64,000 nt of DNA from Vibrio orientalis CIP 102891 = ATCC 33934. GTDB taxonomy: Bacteria; Pseudomonadota; Gammaproteobacteria; Enterobacterales; Vibrionaceae. The first letter of the stretch is position 1; every line of letters starts with the position of its first letter. Location of the stretch: the NCBI RefSeq assembly GCF_000176235.1, contig NZ_ACZV01000005.1, positions 806,001 through 870,000 of the forward strand. Direction: 5' to 3'. The notes beneath the pieces are model-generated. The model made no database searches, was not told where the DNA came from, and saw only the letters and a list, made by a program, of their open reading frames with translations. The position numbers were made by a program, and so were the translations under genes. Positions 54,190 through 63,273 of this stretch are shown here, one piece after another.

Positions 54190-54896
54190 TCGAATTGCGC
54201 TAATTGACCTCTATATTTGTGTTCCAACGTTGTATTTCCAGCCCCTTGTTCAAGTTCTATAAGCAATTTCAATGACGACTTTTGTGCGCCATACCGTTGA
54301 TGAAATCGCAATAACCTAAGTCTAGCATCGACGTAACTCCTATTTTCAATCTCTAACTTGGCTAAGTTTAGCGACGAGGTGGGGCGACCCGGTTGGTGTG
54401 CTAAAGCTCGATGAAAGTACTCCTGAGCTCTTTGCTTATTTCCCGCTTTTAATGAGCATAACGCAGCGTTTTCATAACTCGTTGATATTCTGTAATAACT
54501 CGGCTGTTTGACCGCTTGATTGAATAGAGTGTCAGCTTGCTCATATTGACCGTATCTACATAAAAACGTGCCGTAGTTGTTGAGTACGTCGCCATTGTTA
54601 GCATGCTGGTTAAACGCTGATTGGTACAAATGCTTCGCTGATTCAGTTTCTTCGACTTGTTCGAAGTAGTGGGCGAGTGAAAGCTGAGCTCGATAATAGT
54701 TCGGGTCATGCTTAAGGGCCATTTCAAAGTTTTCACGCGCCTTAATCATATTACCCTGTTTAAGGTAACCAATACCCAGTTTAACCCTAGCTTCAGAACG
54801 TTCTCTTAGTTGCGATTGAGCAATATTGTTCGAGGTTGCATCAACAGTCATACAACCAGAAAGAATCAGTAGGGTAGATGGTAGTACTAGGCGCAT
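54186..54896 (-). CDS. PilW/PilF-like TPR lipoprotein
   Basis: 236 residues. Lipoprotein signal ending L-S-G-C (Cys15), then six or so tetratricopeptide repeats from about residue 38 (K-L-G-I-G-Y-L-K-Q-G-N ... A-R-E-N-F-E-M-A-L-K-H-D-P-N). The order and N-Y-G-T-F-L-C repeat match PilW/PilF, the pilotin that helps assemble the PilQ secretin of type IV pili. The locus is not the usual rlmN-pilW-ispG neighbourhood, so this may be a second copy or a paralogue for another secretion ring; no pilus genes adjoin it. Convergent with the small membrane protein gene. Confidence 0.8.
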   Translation of the reverse strand: MRLVLPSTLLILSGCMTVDATSNNIAQSQLRERSEARVKLGIGYLKQGNMIKARENFEMALKHDPNYYRAQLSLAHYFEQVEETESAKHLYQSAFNQHANNGDVLNNYGTFLCRYGQYEQADTLFNQAVKQPSYYRISTSYENAALCSLKAGNKQRAQEYFHRALAHQPGRPTSSLNLAKLEIENRSYVDARLRLLRFHQRYGAQKSSLKLLIELEQGAGNTTLEHKYRGQLAQFD

Positions 54897-55017
54897 GATT
54901 TGAACTCAAAGTGGATTACGACGAGTATATTACGCCTTAAACCTTATCTACTGAGCCTGTAGGAATGGAGATGCGACAGGTGTAGTCGTTCGCTCTTGAA
55001 CGAATGAAACAGAAGAA

Positions 55018-55051
55018 TGAAAAAAGGCGCCTACTATGGGATAAGCGCCTT
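55018..55051 (-). terminator. Terminator of metA
   Basis: Minus strand AAGGCGC, 14-base loop, GCGCCTT followed by TTTT, about 40 bases after the metA stop. Confidence 0.7.
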
Positions 55052-55090
55052 ATTAACCTTTACCTAATTAGTTACTGTAGGCACTGCTGT

Positions 55091-56032
55091 TCAATCATCT
55101 TTAGTGAAATTGGCTTCACTGAATTTATCAAGATCGTATGGCGTTTGCTGGTAAACGCAGTAGTTTAGCCAGTTTGAAAATAATAGGTGACCGTGGCTAC
55201 GCCAACTTGCGCATGGTGGGTTGTCAGGGTTGTTGTTTGGGTAGTAGTTAACTGGAATAGCAGGCTCCATTCCTTCGCCAAGGTCACGGATGTATTCATT
55301 ATGTAGTGTGTGCGAGTCATACTCTGGGTGACCAGTGACAAATACATTACGTTTGTCTTTCGTCGCTGCTAAGTAGACGCCTGCAACATCTGATGTCGCT
55401 AACACATCAAGGTCAGTGTTCTGTTCCAGATACTCAGGTGAGAAATCCGCATAGCGACTGTGTGGTGCTAAGAATGTGTCATCAAACCCTCTAAGTACAG
55501 GGTGGTAAGGGTTATGAATCTTGTGATGATAGACACCGGAAAGCTTCTCTTTACGCGTCCGCTTTGGCAAATCGTAAAGGAGCTTTAGACCAGCCTGCGC
55601 AGCCCAACACACATAGAGTGTCGAGGTGACGTGGTTTTTAGCCCAGTTCATGATGGTTTGTAGATGATCCCAATAAATGACATCTTCAAACTGGACAAGG
55701 CCAAGCGGGGCTCCGGTGATGATCAGGCCATCAAAGTTACGCTCTTTAACCATCTCAAACTGGCGATAAAAGTTATCTAGGTGCTCTGTCGGCGTGTTTT
55801 TGCTCGGGCGATCATCAATGCGCAGTAGTTCAATATCGACCTGCAATGGACTGTTGGATAATAAACGTAAGAATTGAGTTTCCGTCTCAATTTTCTTAGG
55901 CATAAGATTGAGGATCAAAACCTTAAGTGGACGAATTTCCTGTGTGGATGCACGAGACTCTGGCATCACGAAGATGTTTTCAGTGCGTAATACGTCTGAG
56001 GCTGGTAGTTGATCGGGGATCTTAATTGGCAC
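55091..56032 (-). CDS. metA: Homoserine O-succinyltransferase
   Basis: First committed step of methionine synthesis: acylates homoserine. 313 residues. Catalytic triad by family numbering: C142 in Y-V-C-W-A-A-Q, H235 and E237 in G-H-P-E-Y-D. Residue 111 is Gly (in G-A-P-L-G-L), which is associated with succinyl-CoA use; acetyl-CoA-using MetA proteins have Glu there. A MetJ operator lies 25 bases upstream of the start, so the gene should be repressed by MetJ and S-adenosylmethionine. Single leftward gene with its own terminator. Confidence 0.97.
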   Translation of the reverse strand: MPIKIPDQLPASDVLRTENIFVMPESRASTQEIRPLKVLILNLMPKKIETETQFLRLLSNSPLQVDIELLRIDDRPSKNTPTEHLDNFYRQFEMVKERNFDGLIITGAPLGLVQFEDVIYWDHLQTIMNWAKNHVTSTLYVCWAAQAGLKLLYDLPKRTRKEKLSGVYHHKIHNPYHPVLRGFDDTFLAPHSRYADFSPEYLEQNTDLDVLATSDVAGVYLAATKDKRNVFVTGHPEYDSHTLHNEYIRDLGEGMEPAIPVNYYPNNNPDNPPCASWRSHGHLLFSNWLNYCVYQQTPYDLDKFSEANFTKDD

Positions 56033-56056
56033 AGCTTACTCCCTAAGCGTAATTAT

Positions 56057-56072
56057 GGACGTCTATACTTCT
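56057..56072. promoter_or_regulatory. MetJ operator upstream of metA
   Basis: Two adjacent met boxes: GGACGTCT (seven of eight against AGACGTCT) and ATACTTCT (six of eight). A weaker third, AAACTTAA, may follow. They lie 25-40 bases before the metA start. Confidence 0.75.
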
Positions 56073-56161
56073 AAACTTAACCCAATCAGAATGAGATGTC
56101 GATAGCAATTTTGGGCCCATTTGTATTAAGATTCGGCCATCGCACTCAAATTAACTCTACT

Positions 56162-56554
56162 ATGACCGTGAAATTGACGCTAATCCGAGGACTACCCGGT
56201 TCGGGAAAAAGTACACTAGCTAAAACCTTTGAAGTGGCGCATTTCGAAGCGGATATGTATTTTGTTGATGCAGAAGGAAACTATCGCTATCAGGCAGAGA
56301 AAATTGGTGAGGCGCACCAGTGGTGCCAATCGATGACGGAGCAATCTCTAGCAAACAGTGCGAGTGTAGTCGTGTCTAATACCTTTGTAAGGCGTTGGGA
56401 AATGATGCCTTATTATAAAATGGCCAAACGTTATGGTGCTGAATTTGAAGTGATTGAATGCCATGAAAACTATGGTAACGTCCATGAGGTTGAGCCCCAT
56501 ATTATTGAAATGATGAAAAAAAGGTGGCAAGAGTGGCGAAGAGAAGCCCAGTAG
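56162..56554 (+). CDS. P-loop kinase/ATPase domain protein
   Basis: 130 residues from ATG 56162; the frame opens at 56096 but a P-loop protein usually starts just before its first strand. Walker A is G-L-P-G-S-G-K-S-T at 10-18, after the V-K-L-T-L-I-R strand. E-A-D-M-Y-F and N-T-F-V-R-R-W-E follow as in small zeta-toxin/polynucleotide-kinase-like ATPases (the human NEDD4BP2 N-terminal type). Compact size, no extra domain. It may phosphorylate a nucleic acid or small molecule; I cannot say which. Overlaps the DUF3859 gene by 22 bases, so the two are coupled. Confidence 0.75.
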   Translation: MTVKLTLIRGLPGSGKSTLAKTFEVAHFEADMYFVDAEGNYRYQAEKIGEAHQWCQSMTEQSLANSASVVVSNTFVRRWEMMPYYKMAKRYGAEFEVIECHENYGNVHEVEPHIIEMMKKRWQEWRREAQ

Positions 56555-56970
56555 TCGAGATGTTATCTTACGGCATTTATAAAGAGTGGGATTCTAAATC
56601 AAAGCATCTACCGAAGATTCAAGAATTCACAACCAAAGTGCCTGCCGATGAAGAGATAGAATTCGGTTATATCGTCAATCTCAAAAAGGCCAAGGGAGAA
56701 GTGATTGAGTTTTGTATTGCTCACCCTGGAGTTAAAGGCAAAAAAGGGCAGACGTTAGAACCGTTTACTGGTGATATGCATGTTGGTAGTAATGACTGGG
56801 ATTTTTATCTAGGGGATACGATACAGCTGTTAGACCCTATCGATGGCTATGAATCCAATATTGGTAAATGGCGCATGACCATTACGATGAACAACAAAGT
56901 GATTGCCGATAAAACCTTCGATGTCTTTTCCAGAGACGAAGGAGAGTTCTGGAAGCGTCGTGGATTTTAG
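56533..56970 (+). CDS. DUF3859 domain protein
   Basis: 145 residues from GTG 56533 (MAKRSPVVEML), which has AAGG about eight bases ahead; GTG 56524 and ATG 56560 are alternatives. Recognised as DUF3859: E-M-L-S-Y-G-I-Y, then F-G-Y-I-V-N-L-K-K-A-K-G, H-P-G-V and, near the end, W-R-M-T-I ... F-D-V-F. Probably a beta-sandwich protein; function unknown. No signal peptide. Starts inside the preceding P-loop gene, so translation is coupled and the two may act together. Confidence 0.82.
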   Translation: MAKRSPVVEMLSYGIYKEWDSKSKHLPKIQEFTTKVPADEEIEFGYIVNLKKAKGEVIEFCIAHPGVKGKKGQTLEPFTGDMHVGSNDWDFYLGDTIQLLDPIDGYESNIGKWRMTITMNNKVIADKTFDVFSRDEGEFWKRRGF

Positions 56971-57001
56971 ACTTTGTTAATGAAGAAACTCATCCAATAA
57001 G

Positions 57002-57027
57002 TGCCTCAATTAACTAAATTAGAGGCA
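57002..57027 (+). terminator. Hairpin after DUF3859 gene
   Basis: TGCCTC and GAGGCA arms with partly paired AT centre (AATT/AATT), 31 bases after the stop; weak T tail. Confidence 0.4.
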
Positions 57028-57096
57028 TATCAAACTCGGTAGTAAGTTTTTTATATAATATTGATATAAGCCAATAGAATTATAACAATATTTTAT

Positions 57097-59814
57097 ATGA
57101 AGCAATTTCGTCTGCTGAACCTTAAATTACAAACTAAAACAACACTCTATTTCCTTATCGGGCTGCTTGGCGTCACCTTAAGTTGCCTATATATCACTCG
57201 CTACTTTTTTCTTGTCAGTCTCGACAATCTCGAAAATGTAGAATCGACGAGGGCCAGTGAGCAAGCGTACAACCTGATCAATAATATGGTCGAGGAATTA
57301 GAAGGTCGCTCGTACGATTGGGCTTATTGGGACGAGACACATACGCTATTACTGGATGGAAGCGTAAAAGAGTACCGAGAGCGAAATCTGCTTGAAGGGT
57401 CTTTAGACTCACTCAGTCTCGATATGATGATTTTTACCACGCTCCGTGGTGAAGTCATTGAGTCAGTTACACATCAGCAAGAAGACGATAATCGTTTCGT
57501 TAATAACGTCATGTCGGAGCCAGCCATACGCCACCACGTACAAGCGATGAATAAAGTGATGGATTCGTTTCGTGAAAGCTACAGTGGACTCGTGGCTCTA
57601 GATGAGCAGCTTTGGTCTGTGTCATTAACCCCAGTGAGAAACAGTGACGGCAGTGCTGCGTCTTCCGGTTGGTTACTATGGGGACAAAATTTATCATTAC
57701 GCTTTCCTGGAAATTTTGAATCCATTCTTATCGCTCAAAGTGAGATCTTTCATATTGGTCAACCTCATCAACTCTCTTTGATACCGGAGATTGACAAGTC
57801 ACGGCATTACATGAGCCGAACGGTCGACTTAGTTGGCATGTCTGGTACGCCTGTCGCTCATCTCAAGACTACTTTAGAGCGTGTTCATTTCTTAAAAGGA
57901 AACGTTCTTTTTAGTTATCTTTTTATGGCTGTTGCGTTTGTGGCAATTGTCATCACTACCATTACATTTTTATTGTTCCGCCGCAGAGTCGCAGTACGTT
58001 TTTCTGATCTGGAAAAGGACATTGACCAACTCTTTTCATCCTACCAATTAGAAGGCCTGAACCAACCCAACAAAGACGAATTAGATCGGTTAGTGAAGTT
58101 GGTGCAGGCGCTTGCGAGTGACTCATCGACCACCAAAGAGATGCTGCAAGATACTCAACAAAAATTTGAGGCTCTCTATGAAAGCCAAACTATCGCAATG
58201 GTGCTCGTACGTGGACGAGAAATCGTTGATATCAATAAAACCGCACTTGGGTTGCTTGGTTATGAACGTGATGAATTGATTCATCAGCCGTTAGATCTAC
58301 TTTGCGAAGACAGCCAACAACCTGAGTGTCAAATTGATGCTATGTATCGAATGTTTCAGCAAGGGCAGACTCAGTTTGAAGCTCAAATGCTCACGAAAGA
58401 AGGTGAGAATATCGACTGCCAGATTGAAGTGCGATCGATTCGCTATCAAGGGAATGTCGCCATGATGCTGTCGATAAGAGATGTGAGAGTACATAAGCAA
58501 CAGGTTAAGTTGATTGAAGATTTGGCTGAGCGAGACCACTTATCTGGATTATGGAACCGTAAAGCAATCATGGAGAAGGCGCGCGGTCTGGTACAGAGTC
58601 AGCCTAACCAATTTGCCCTGATTTACATCTCTATCCCTAACTTGATGCAAGTCTCAGAGGTTTATGGGCACCAGATCTTTGACCAATCTCTGGAGTCAAT
58701 TGCGTGTTTATTTGGCACCGAACTTTCGTTGTTTCCGGTAGGACGGATTAGCTCCCATGAATTTTTGGTATTAATTGAACATGAATCTGACTGTCAAATA
58801 GCAGAGCAAGGAGCGGTTCAATTTAAGGAAGCACTATCGAGAAAACGTCAAATTCAAACATTGATGTTGGACTTAAAGTGCCAGATAGCACTAATTGAAC
58901 CCGAAATAACACATCACTCACTAGATATGTTAATTCACTCCTCGATCCATGCTTTAGAGGTAACGAGAAATAGTGCGGCCCCTGCTGAATTAACACGTGT
59001 TGGCTGCAGTACGCTAGAACTTGCCCAAGCGGCGGCAGCGATCAAGCGAGATCTGGAATCTGCAATCGAGAGCAAAGAGATACATGCGCATTATCAGCCA
59101 ATCGTCGATAGTAAAACTGCTGAGATTGTTGGGTTTGAGGCCTTGGCTCGTTGGCAGCATCCCCAGTTTGGTTTCGTTTCGCCAGCAGTATTTATTCCTT
59201 TAGCCGAACGTGATCACCAAATTATCAAGCTTGGTGAGAGTATTCTTGAACAAGCCTGCGAGTTTATGACTCAGGTTGATAAAATCAGGCGCTCCCAGGG
59301 GAAGACATCACTCACCATTCACGTGAATTTGAGTGCGGCGCATTTTTATTACCCTGGTTTACCCGATTACCTTGTTCATATCATTCAGCGCTATAACGTA
59401 CTGCCTGGTCAATTGGTTATCGAAGTGACAGAAAGTATGTTAATGGGGATTGAAGATGAGGTCATTGCGAGAATGGAGCTGATCAAATCCCTTGGTGTGT
59501 TGTTTGCTCTTGATGACTTTGGTACGGGATATTCATCCTTTAGTACGCTTTGTTGCTTCCCCCTTGATATCGTAAAACTCGATAAGTCATATATTGATCA
59601 GTTAGAAGTGAATGACCGTGCGAAAAGTTTGGTGCGCAATATTGCCAATATGGCACAAGAACTTGGGTTAACAACGGTTGCTGAAGGTGTTGAAACTGCC
59701 TCTCAGGCAAGGAAATTAAAGAACTGGAATATTGAAGAGATTCAAGGTTTCTATTTTTATAAGCCTATGCCAGAAGGCGAGCTAATAAAATTGATTACTG
59801 GTGTTAATGGTTAA
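57097..59814 (+). CDS. CHASE4-PAS-GGDEF(degenerate)-EAL membrane c-di-GMP protein
   Basis: 905 residues. TM1 at 15-38, a periplasmic CHASE4-type sensor domain (about 45-265; hallmark S-Y-D-W-A-Y-W-D-E-T at 72-81), TM2 at 271-294. In the cytoplasm a PAS domain (355-465), a GGDEF domain (475-630) and a C-terminal EAL domain (645-895). The diguanylate cyclase site is lost: S-S-H-E-F (552-556) replaces G-G-D-E-F. The EAL part is intact (E-A-L at 681-683, then D-D-F-G-T-G-Y and A-E-G-V-E), so the protein should degrade c-di-GMP in response to an external signal. Its ligand is unknown. Single gene between the small operon and the chemoreceptor. Confidence 0.93.
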   Translation: MKQFRLLNLKLQTKTTLYFLIGLLGVTLSCLYITRYFFLVSLDNLENVESTRASEQAYNLINNMVEELEGRSYDWAYWDETHTLLLDGSVKEYRERNLLEGSLDSLSLDMMIFTTLRGEVIESVTHQQEDDNRFVNNVMSEPAIRHHVQAMNKVMDSFRESYSGLVALDEQLWSVSLTPVRNSDGSAASSGWLLWGQNLSLRFPGNFESILIAQSEIFHIGQPHQLSLIPEIDKSRHYMSRTVDLVGMSGTPVAHLKTTLERVHFLKGNVLFSYLFMAVAFVAIVITTITFLLFRRRVAVRFSDLEKDIDQLFSSYQLEGLNQPNKDELDRLVKLVQALASDSSTTKEMLQDTQQKFEALYESQTIAMVLVRGREIVDINKTALGLLGYERDELIHQPLDLLCEDSQQPECQIDAMYRMFQQGQTQFEAQMLTKEGENIDCQIEVRSIRYQGNVAMMLSIRDVRVHKQQVKLIEDLAERDHLSGLWNRKAIMEKARGLVQSQPNQFALIYISIPNLMQVSEVYGHQIFDQSLESIACLFGTELSLFPVGRISSHEFLVLIEHESDCQIAEQGAVQFKEALSRKRQIQTLMLDLKCQIALIEPEITHHSLDMLIHSSIHALEVTRNSAAPAELTRVGCSTLELAQAAAAIKRDLESAIESKEIHAHYQPIVDSKTAEIVGFEALARWQHPQFGFVSPAVFIPLAERDHQIIKLGESILEQACEFMTQVDKIRRSQGKTSLTIHVNLSAAHFYYPGLPDYLVHIIQRYNVLPGQLVIEVTESMLMGIEDEVIARMELIKSLGVLFALDDFGTGYSSFSTLCCFPLDIVKLDKSYIDQLEVNDRAKSLVRNIANMAQELGLTTVAEGVETASQARKLKNWNIEEIQGFYFYKPMPEGELIKLITGVNG

Positions 59815-59938
59815 AATGGTATATGAAACAGCTAATTTATTAATACTTTAGTTTATTCGCTAGCGCAGGCCAATGAACAAGTCTATACCTAACTATAGTG
59901 ACTTTAAAACTCGCTTTGGTTAGGTCTAGGAGTTCAAA

Positions 59939-62113
59939 ATGGCATTCAAAAATATCCCTCTAAAGTTCAAGATTGCACTTGGCGTTGGCGTGCCCCTAAT
60001 ACTGCTTGTTGTCCTTTCAATCATCTCAATTGCAAGCTCTCGTTCGCAAGTCGTCACCAGTGGAATGGTTGATCATACCCACAAGGTTATTGAGCAAGCG
60101 ATGAAGATCGAGGCTGCTGCAGTCGATATGGAAACGGGTATGCGCGGTTATCTACTTGCAGGTAAAGAAGACTTCTTACAACCATACAAAAATGGCCAAC
60201 AAGAGTTCACTCGGTTGATAGCGGACCTGAAAAGAACAGTGAGTGACAATCCGACTCAAGTCAATCGTTTAGGTGAGATAGAAGCGACCATTAATGCATG
60301 GCTTAGCAAAGTCACTGAGCCTGCCATTGAGTTACGTAGAGAGATTGGCGATGCAAAAACCATGGATGACATTTCAGATCTTGTCGCAGAAGCGAGAGGA
60401 AAGGTCTACTTCGATAAATTCCGGGGTCAAATCAATCTGTTTGTAGAGAGAGAGTCCAAACTCTTAAAGCAACGCCAAGAGCAAAACGAGTCAAATTTCA
60501 CCAGCAGCGTGAATTTATTAGATCAAGTCAATGCCCAGAGCTTTATGTCTGCACAAGACTACCGCAAACTCTCTTCCTCTCTGAATTCATTAAGTGAAGC
60601 TAATGGTTGGGTCAATCACACCCACAAAGTGATTGAAGCTGCACAGGAACTGTTAGCGTCGGCTGTCGATATGGAAACAGGTATGAGAGGGTTCTTGTTA
60701 GCGGGGCGCCCTGAATTCCTAGAGCCATATAAACAGGGAAGCCAGCACTTTAATGAAGGTATCGATTCATTGAAAAAGACGGTCAGCGATAACCCTGCCC
60801 AAGTTCAATTACTGGATGAGATGAAAACCACCATTGATGAGTGGCAAAAGGAGGTGGTGTCGCCAGTCATTCAGCTAAGGACGGATATCGGTGATGCGAA
60901 AAGTATGAATGATATGGCGAGCTTGGTTGGAGAGGCGAGGGGCAAAGTCTACTTTGATAAGTTCCGTTCGCAGATTGCTGACTTTATTGCCATGGAAGAT
61001 GAATTGATGGTTGTCCGTCAAGGTGCAGCGAAGGACGCCGCGAGCGCGATGGAAAACACCGTAATCTTTGGTACGCTGTTGGCGATTGCACTCGGGTTTA
61101 TCATCTCCTGGGGAGTAGTTAAAGCGATTACTGAACCTGTGGCAGAAGTAGCCAAAGGTCTTGCATCGCTTGCAGAAGGAGACTTAACGGCTACGATAAC
61201 TGTTGCCTCGAAAGATGAGCTTGGCCAAATGGCACAAAGTTATAATCAAGCGGTTGAGAAAACCAATAGCGCGATAGTTCAAGTACTCTCAACGACCGAC
61301 GAAGTGGTTCATGGTTCGGTAGCGATCAGCGAAGCTAATACGGATATGACTCGTGAACTGGAATTGCAATCAGATAAAGTGGCTCAAATCTCAGCATCTA
61401 TTGAAGAGATGGCGGTGAGTATTCAAGAAGTGGCTGCTAAATCAGCGGATGCCACAGCACGGGCTCAAGATGCTGGTGTCACCGCGAATACTGGCGGACA
61501 AATTGTATCAAGTACTATTGAAGGGATGAACTCAATCAACGAAGCGGTTTCGGCCTCCTCGAATAGTGTTGCTGAACTGGGCAAACGAGGTGCGCAAATT
61601 GGTGAGATCATCAATGTCATCAATGACATTGCCGAACAAACCAACTTGCTAGCGCTCAATGCAGCGATAGAGGCAGCGCGTGCAGGTGAAGCGGGTAGAG
61701 GCTTTGCAGTCGTGGCAGATGAGGTTCGTGCCCTTGCTGATCGAACCACAAGCGCGACCAAAGAAATTGGTGAATCTATTGAGGCCATTCAAAGTGAAAC
61801 CAATGAAGCTGTGCAACGAATGGAAGCGGGAACTAGCCATGTGCATGAGGGGTTAGGCTTAGCGAAGGAAGCAGGCAACAGCTTGGAAGAGATTGTGAGT
61901 GGTGCCCAAGAAGTGGCTAGCATGATTGATAGCATCGCTGCCGCTGCTGAAGAGCAATCCTTAGCGAGCAGTGAAGTGGCGAAAAATGTTGAAAGCGTTT
62001 CTGAAGCCTCGCAAAATGCTAACCATAAAGCCGGTATGGCATCAAATTCCGCTCAAGAATTGGCCAATAAAGCGGAATCACTTAAACAGATGGTCAATCA
62101 ATTTAAAGTTTAA
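59939..62113 (+). CDS. Methyl-accepting chemotaxis protein with duplicated CHASE3-like sensor
   Basis: 724 residues. TM1 at 12-32; periplasmic part with two copies of a helical module (44-175 and 225-356), each holding [17 protein letters not shown] and [14 protein letters not shown] stretches as in CHASE3. TM2 at about 372-395, a HAMP domain to about 450, then the MCP signalling hairpin with the conserved [29 protein letters not shown]. It ends Q-M-V-N-Q-F-K-V without the CheR-tethering pentapeptide (NWETF type). Senses an unknown signal and controls CheA. Single gene with a terminator. Confidence 0.94.
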   Translation: MAFKNIPLKFKIALGVGVPLILLVVLSIISIASSRSQVVTSGMVDHTHKVIEQAMKIEAAAVDMETGMRGYLLAGKEDFLQPYKNGQQEFTRLIADLKRTVSDNPTQVNRLGEIEATINAWLSKVTEPAIELRREIGDAKTMDDISDLVAEARGKVYFDKFRGQINLFVERESKLLKQRQEQNESNFTSSVNLLDQVNAQSFMSAQDYRKLSSSLNSLSEANGWVNHTHKVIEAAQELLASAVDMETGMRGFLLAGRPEFLEPYKQGSQHFNEGIDSLKKTVSDNPAQVQLLDEMKTTIDEWQKEVVSPVIQLRTDIGDAKSMNDMASLVGEARGKVYFDKFRSQIADFIAMEDELMVVRQGAAKDAASAMENTVIFGTLLAIALGFIISWGVVKAITEPVAEVAKGLASLAEGDLTATITVASKDELGQMAQSYNQAVEKTNSAIVQVLSTTDEVVHGSVAISEANTDMTRELELQSDKVAQISASIEEMAVSIQEVAAKSADATARAQDAGVTANTGGQIVSSTIEGMNSINEAVSASSNSVAELGKRGAQIGEIINVINDIAEQTNLLALNAAIEAARAGEAGRGFAVVADEVRALADRTTSATKEIGESIEAIQSETNEAVQRMEAGTSHVHEGLGLAKEAGNSLEEIVSGAQEVASMIDSIAAAAEEQSLASSEVAKNVESVSEASQNANHKAGMASNSAQELANKAESLKQMVNQFKV
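60068..61006 (+). repeat. Internal duplication: two CHASE3-like modules in the chemoreceptor gene
   Basis: Copies span 60068-60463 and 60611-61006 (132 codons each), offset by 181 codons. Protein identity is high in stretches such as V-x-H-T-H-K-V-I-E and [15 protein letters not shown]. Codon usage has diverged, so it is an old event. Confidence 0.85.
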
Positions 62114-62118
62114 GGGAG

Positions 62119-62140
62119 GGCTGGTTAATCACCAGCCTTT
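62119..62140 (+). terminator. Terminator after the chemoreceptor gene
   Basis: GGCTGGT, TAATC loop, ACCAGCC then TTT, five bases past the stop; also lies at the end of the convergent permease gene. Confidence 0.75.
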
Positions 62141-62145
62141 GCATC

Positions 62146-63273
62146 TCAAACCTTAGAGTTTCTGATTGAAACCCAAGCCAACGTTGTCCAGCAGAGTGCT
62201 TGTAACCACAGCAAGCTATACTGGCCTGCAATGCTTGGCCACTCACCACCCATTTGATTTAATCTTAAGAAACCTTGAATAGCAGGTGTACTCGGAAATA
62301 GCTGTGATAGCCAAACAATTGGTGTTGGTATCGCTTCAATAGGCCAAATAAAGCCAGCACTAAAGATAAGTGGCATAGAGCTTATTAATACGACTAGGGT
62401 GACTAATTCTCTTCTGGGTGTAATGTTCCCAAGCCAAACCCCAATTGCGCTAGAGGCAATTAAAAATGGCAGAAGTAAGGTAAGTAGGTCTCCCATTTTG
62501 GCAAGTTGGCTGACGCCGTGAAAAGTAAAGCTAGCACCAAAATAGTAGCAGCTCAGCAAGTAGTAAATGGCAACCAGGATACCTGTTCTAACAGTCAGGA
62601 GTTTGAGTGGTGCAACTTGATTCCAATATCCATTGCCATGTTTTTGCGTTCCCCCAACTAAGCCTGCTGCCATTGCAAGCGTCTGCTGTAAAATCAATAC
62701 AAATACCGCTGGCACAACATAATCGACGTAACCCATACGAGGGTTAAACGTTGGCTTTAAGTTGAGCTTCGTTGCTGCGTATTGTTCACTGGCTAAGGAT
62801 AAGGGCTGACCGTCGAGTACCAATTTAGCAACCGTTGTCTGAGCCGCTAATGTACCGCCAGCTTGCGCTAAGCCTTCAACGATTGTGCCGTAAACCAAAA
62901 AGTATGACGCATCGCCTGCATACGCGAGAGTTGGGCTTTTACCAAGCATCAGATCTTTATAGAAGTGCTCGGGTATGACCAAAATACCGCTGACTTCTCC
63001 GGACAGAAACGCTTGGCGAGCTTCTTCCACACTGTAATCACGTTGAACTACTTTAACTTGCGGAGTCGCGTCAACCATTCGTTCTAGCTTAAAGCTGGTT
63101 TGGCTTTTGTCCAGATTGACGACACTGATTTCTTGTTCCCTTGGAGTCTGGTGACTGTATGGGAGCGGGTAGAGAAATGAGTAAAACAACACGCCACCAA
63201 AAACCGTTAATGCCACGACAGGGTTGGTGATGATGGCTTTAAGTTCCGACTTAATCAGTTCCATTATGGTCAT
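62146..63273 (-). CDS. ABC-2 type permease (YhhJ/YbhR-like)
   Basis: 375 residues. TM1 near 17-36, a large periplasmic domain (about 40-170; N-L-D-K-S-Q-T-S, then V-S-G-I-L-V-I-P-E-H-F-Y-K-D-L), then five helices from about 180 onward. This is the ABC-2 membrane domain seen in exporters that pair with HlyD-like adaptors. The start overlaps the stop of the upstream permease gene by four bases (ATGA). The ATPase and adaptor are expected further right, outside the window. Substrate unknown. Confidence 0.88.
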   Translation of the reverse strand: MTIMELIKSELKAIITNPVVALTVFGGVLFYSFLYPLPYSHQTPREQEISVVNLDKSQTSFKLERMVDATPQVKVVQRDYSVEEARQAFLSGEVSGILVIPEHFYKDLMLGKSPTLAYAGDASYFLVYGTIVEGLAQAGGTLAAQTTVAKLVLDGQPLSLASEQYAATKLNLKPTFNPRMGYVDYVVPAVFVLILQQTLAMAAGLVGGTQKHGNGYWNQVAPLKLLTVRTGILVAIYYLLSCYYFGASFTFHGVSQLAKMGDLLTLLLPFLIASSAIGVWLGNITPRRELVTLVVLISSMPLIFSAGFIWPIEAIPTPIVWLSQLFPSTPAIQGFLRLNQMGGEWPSIAGQYSLLWLQALCWTTLAWVSIRNSKV

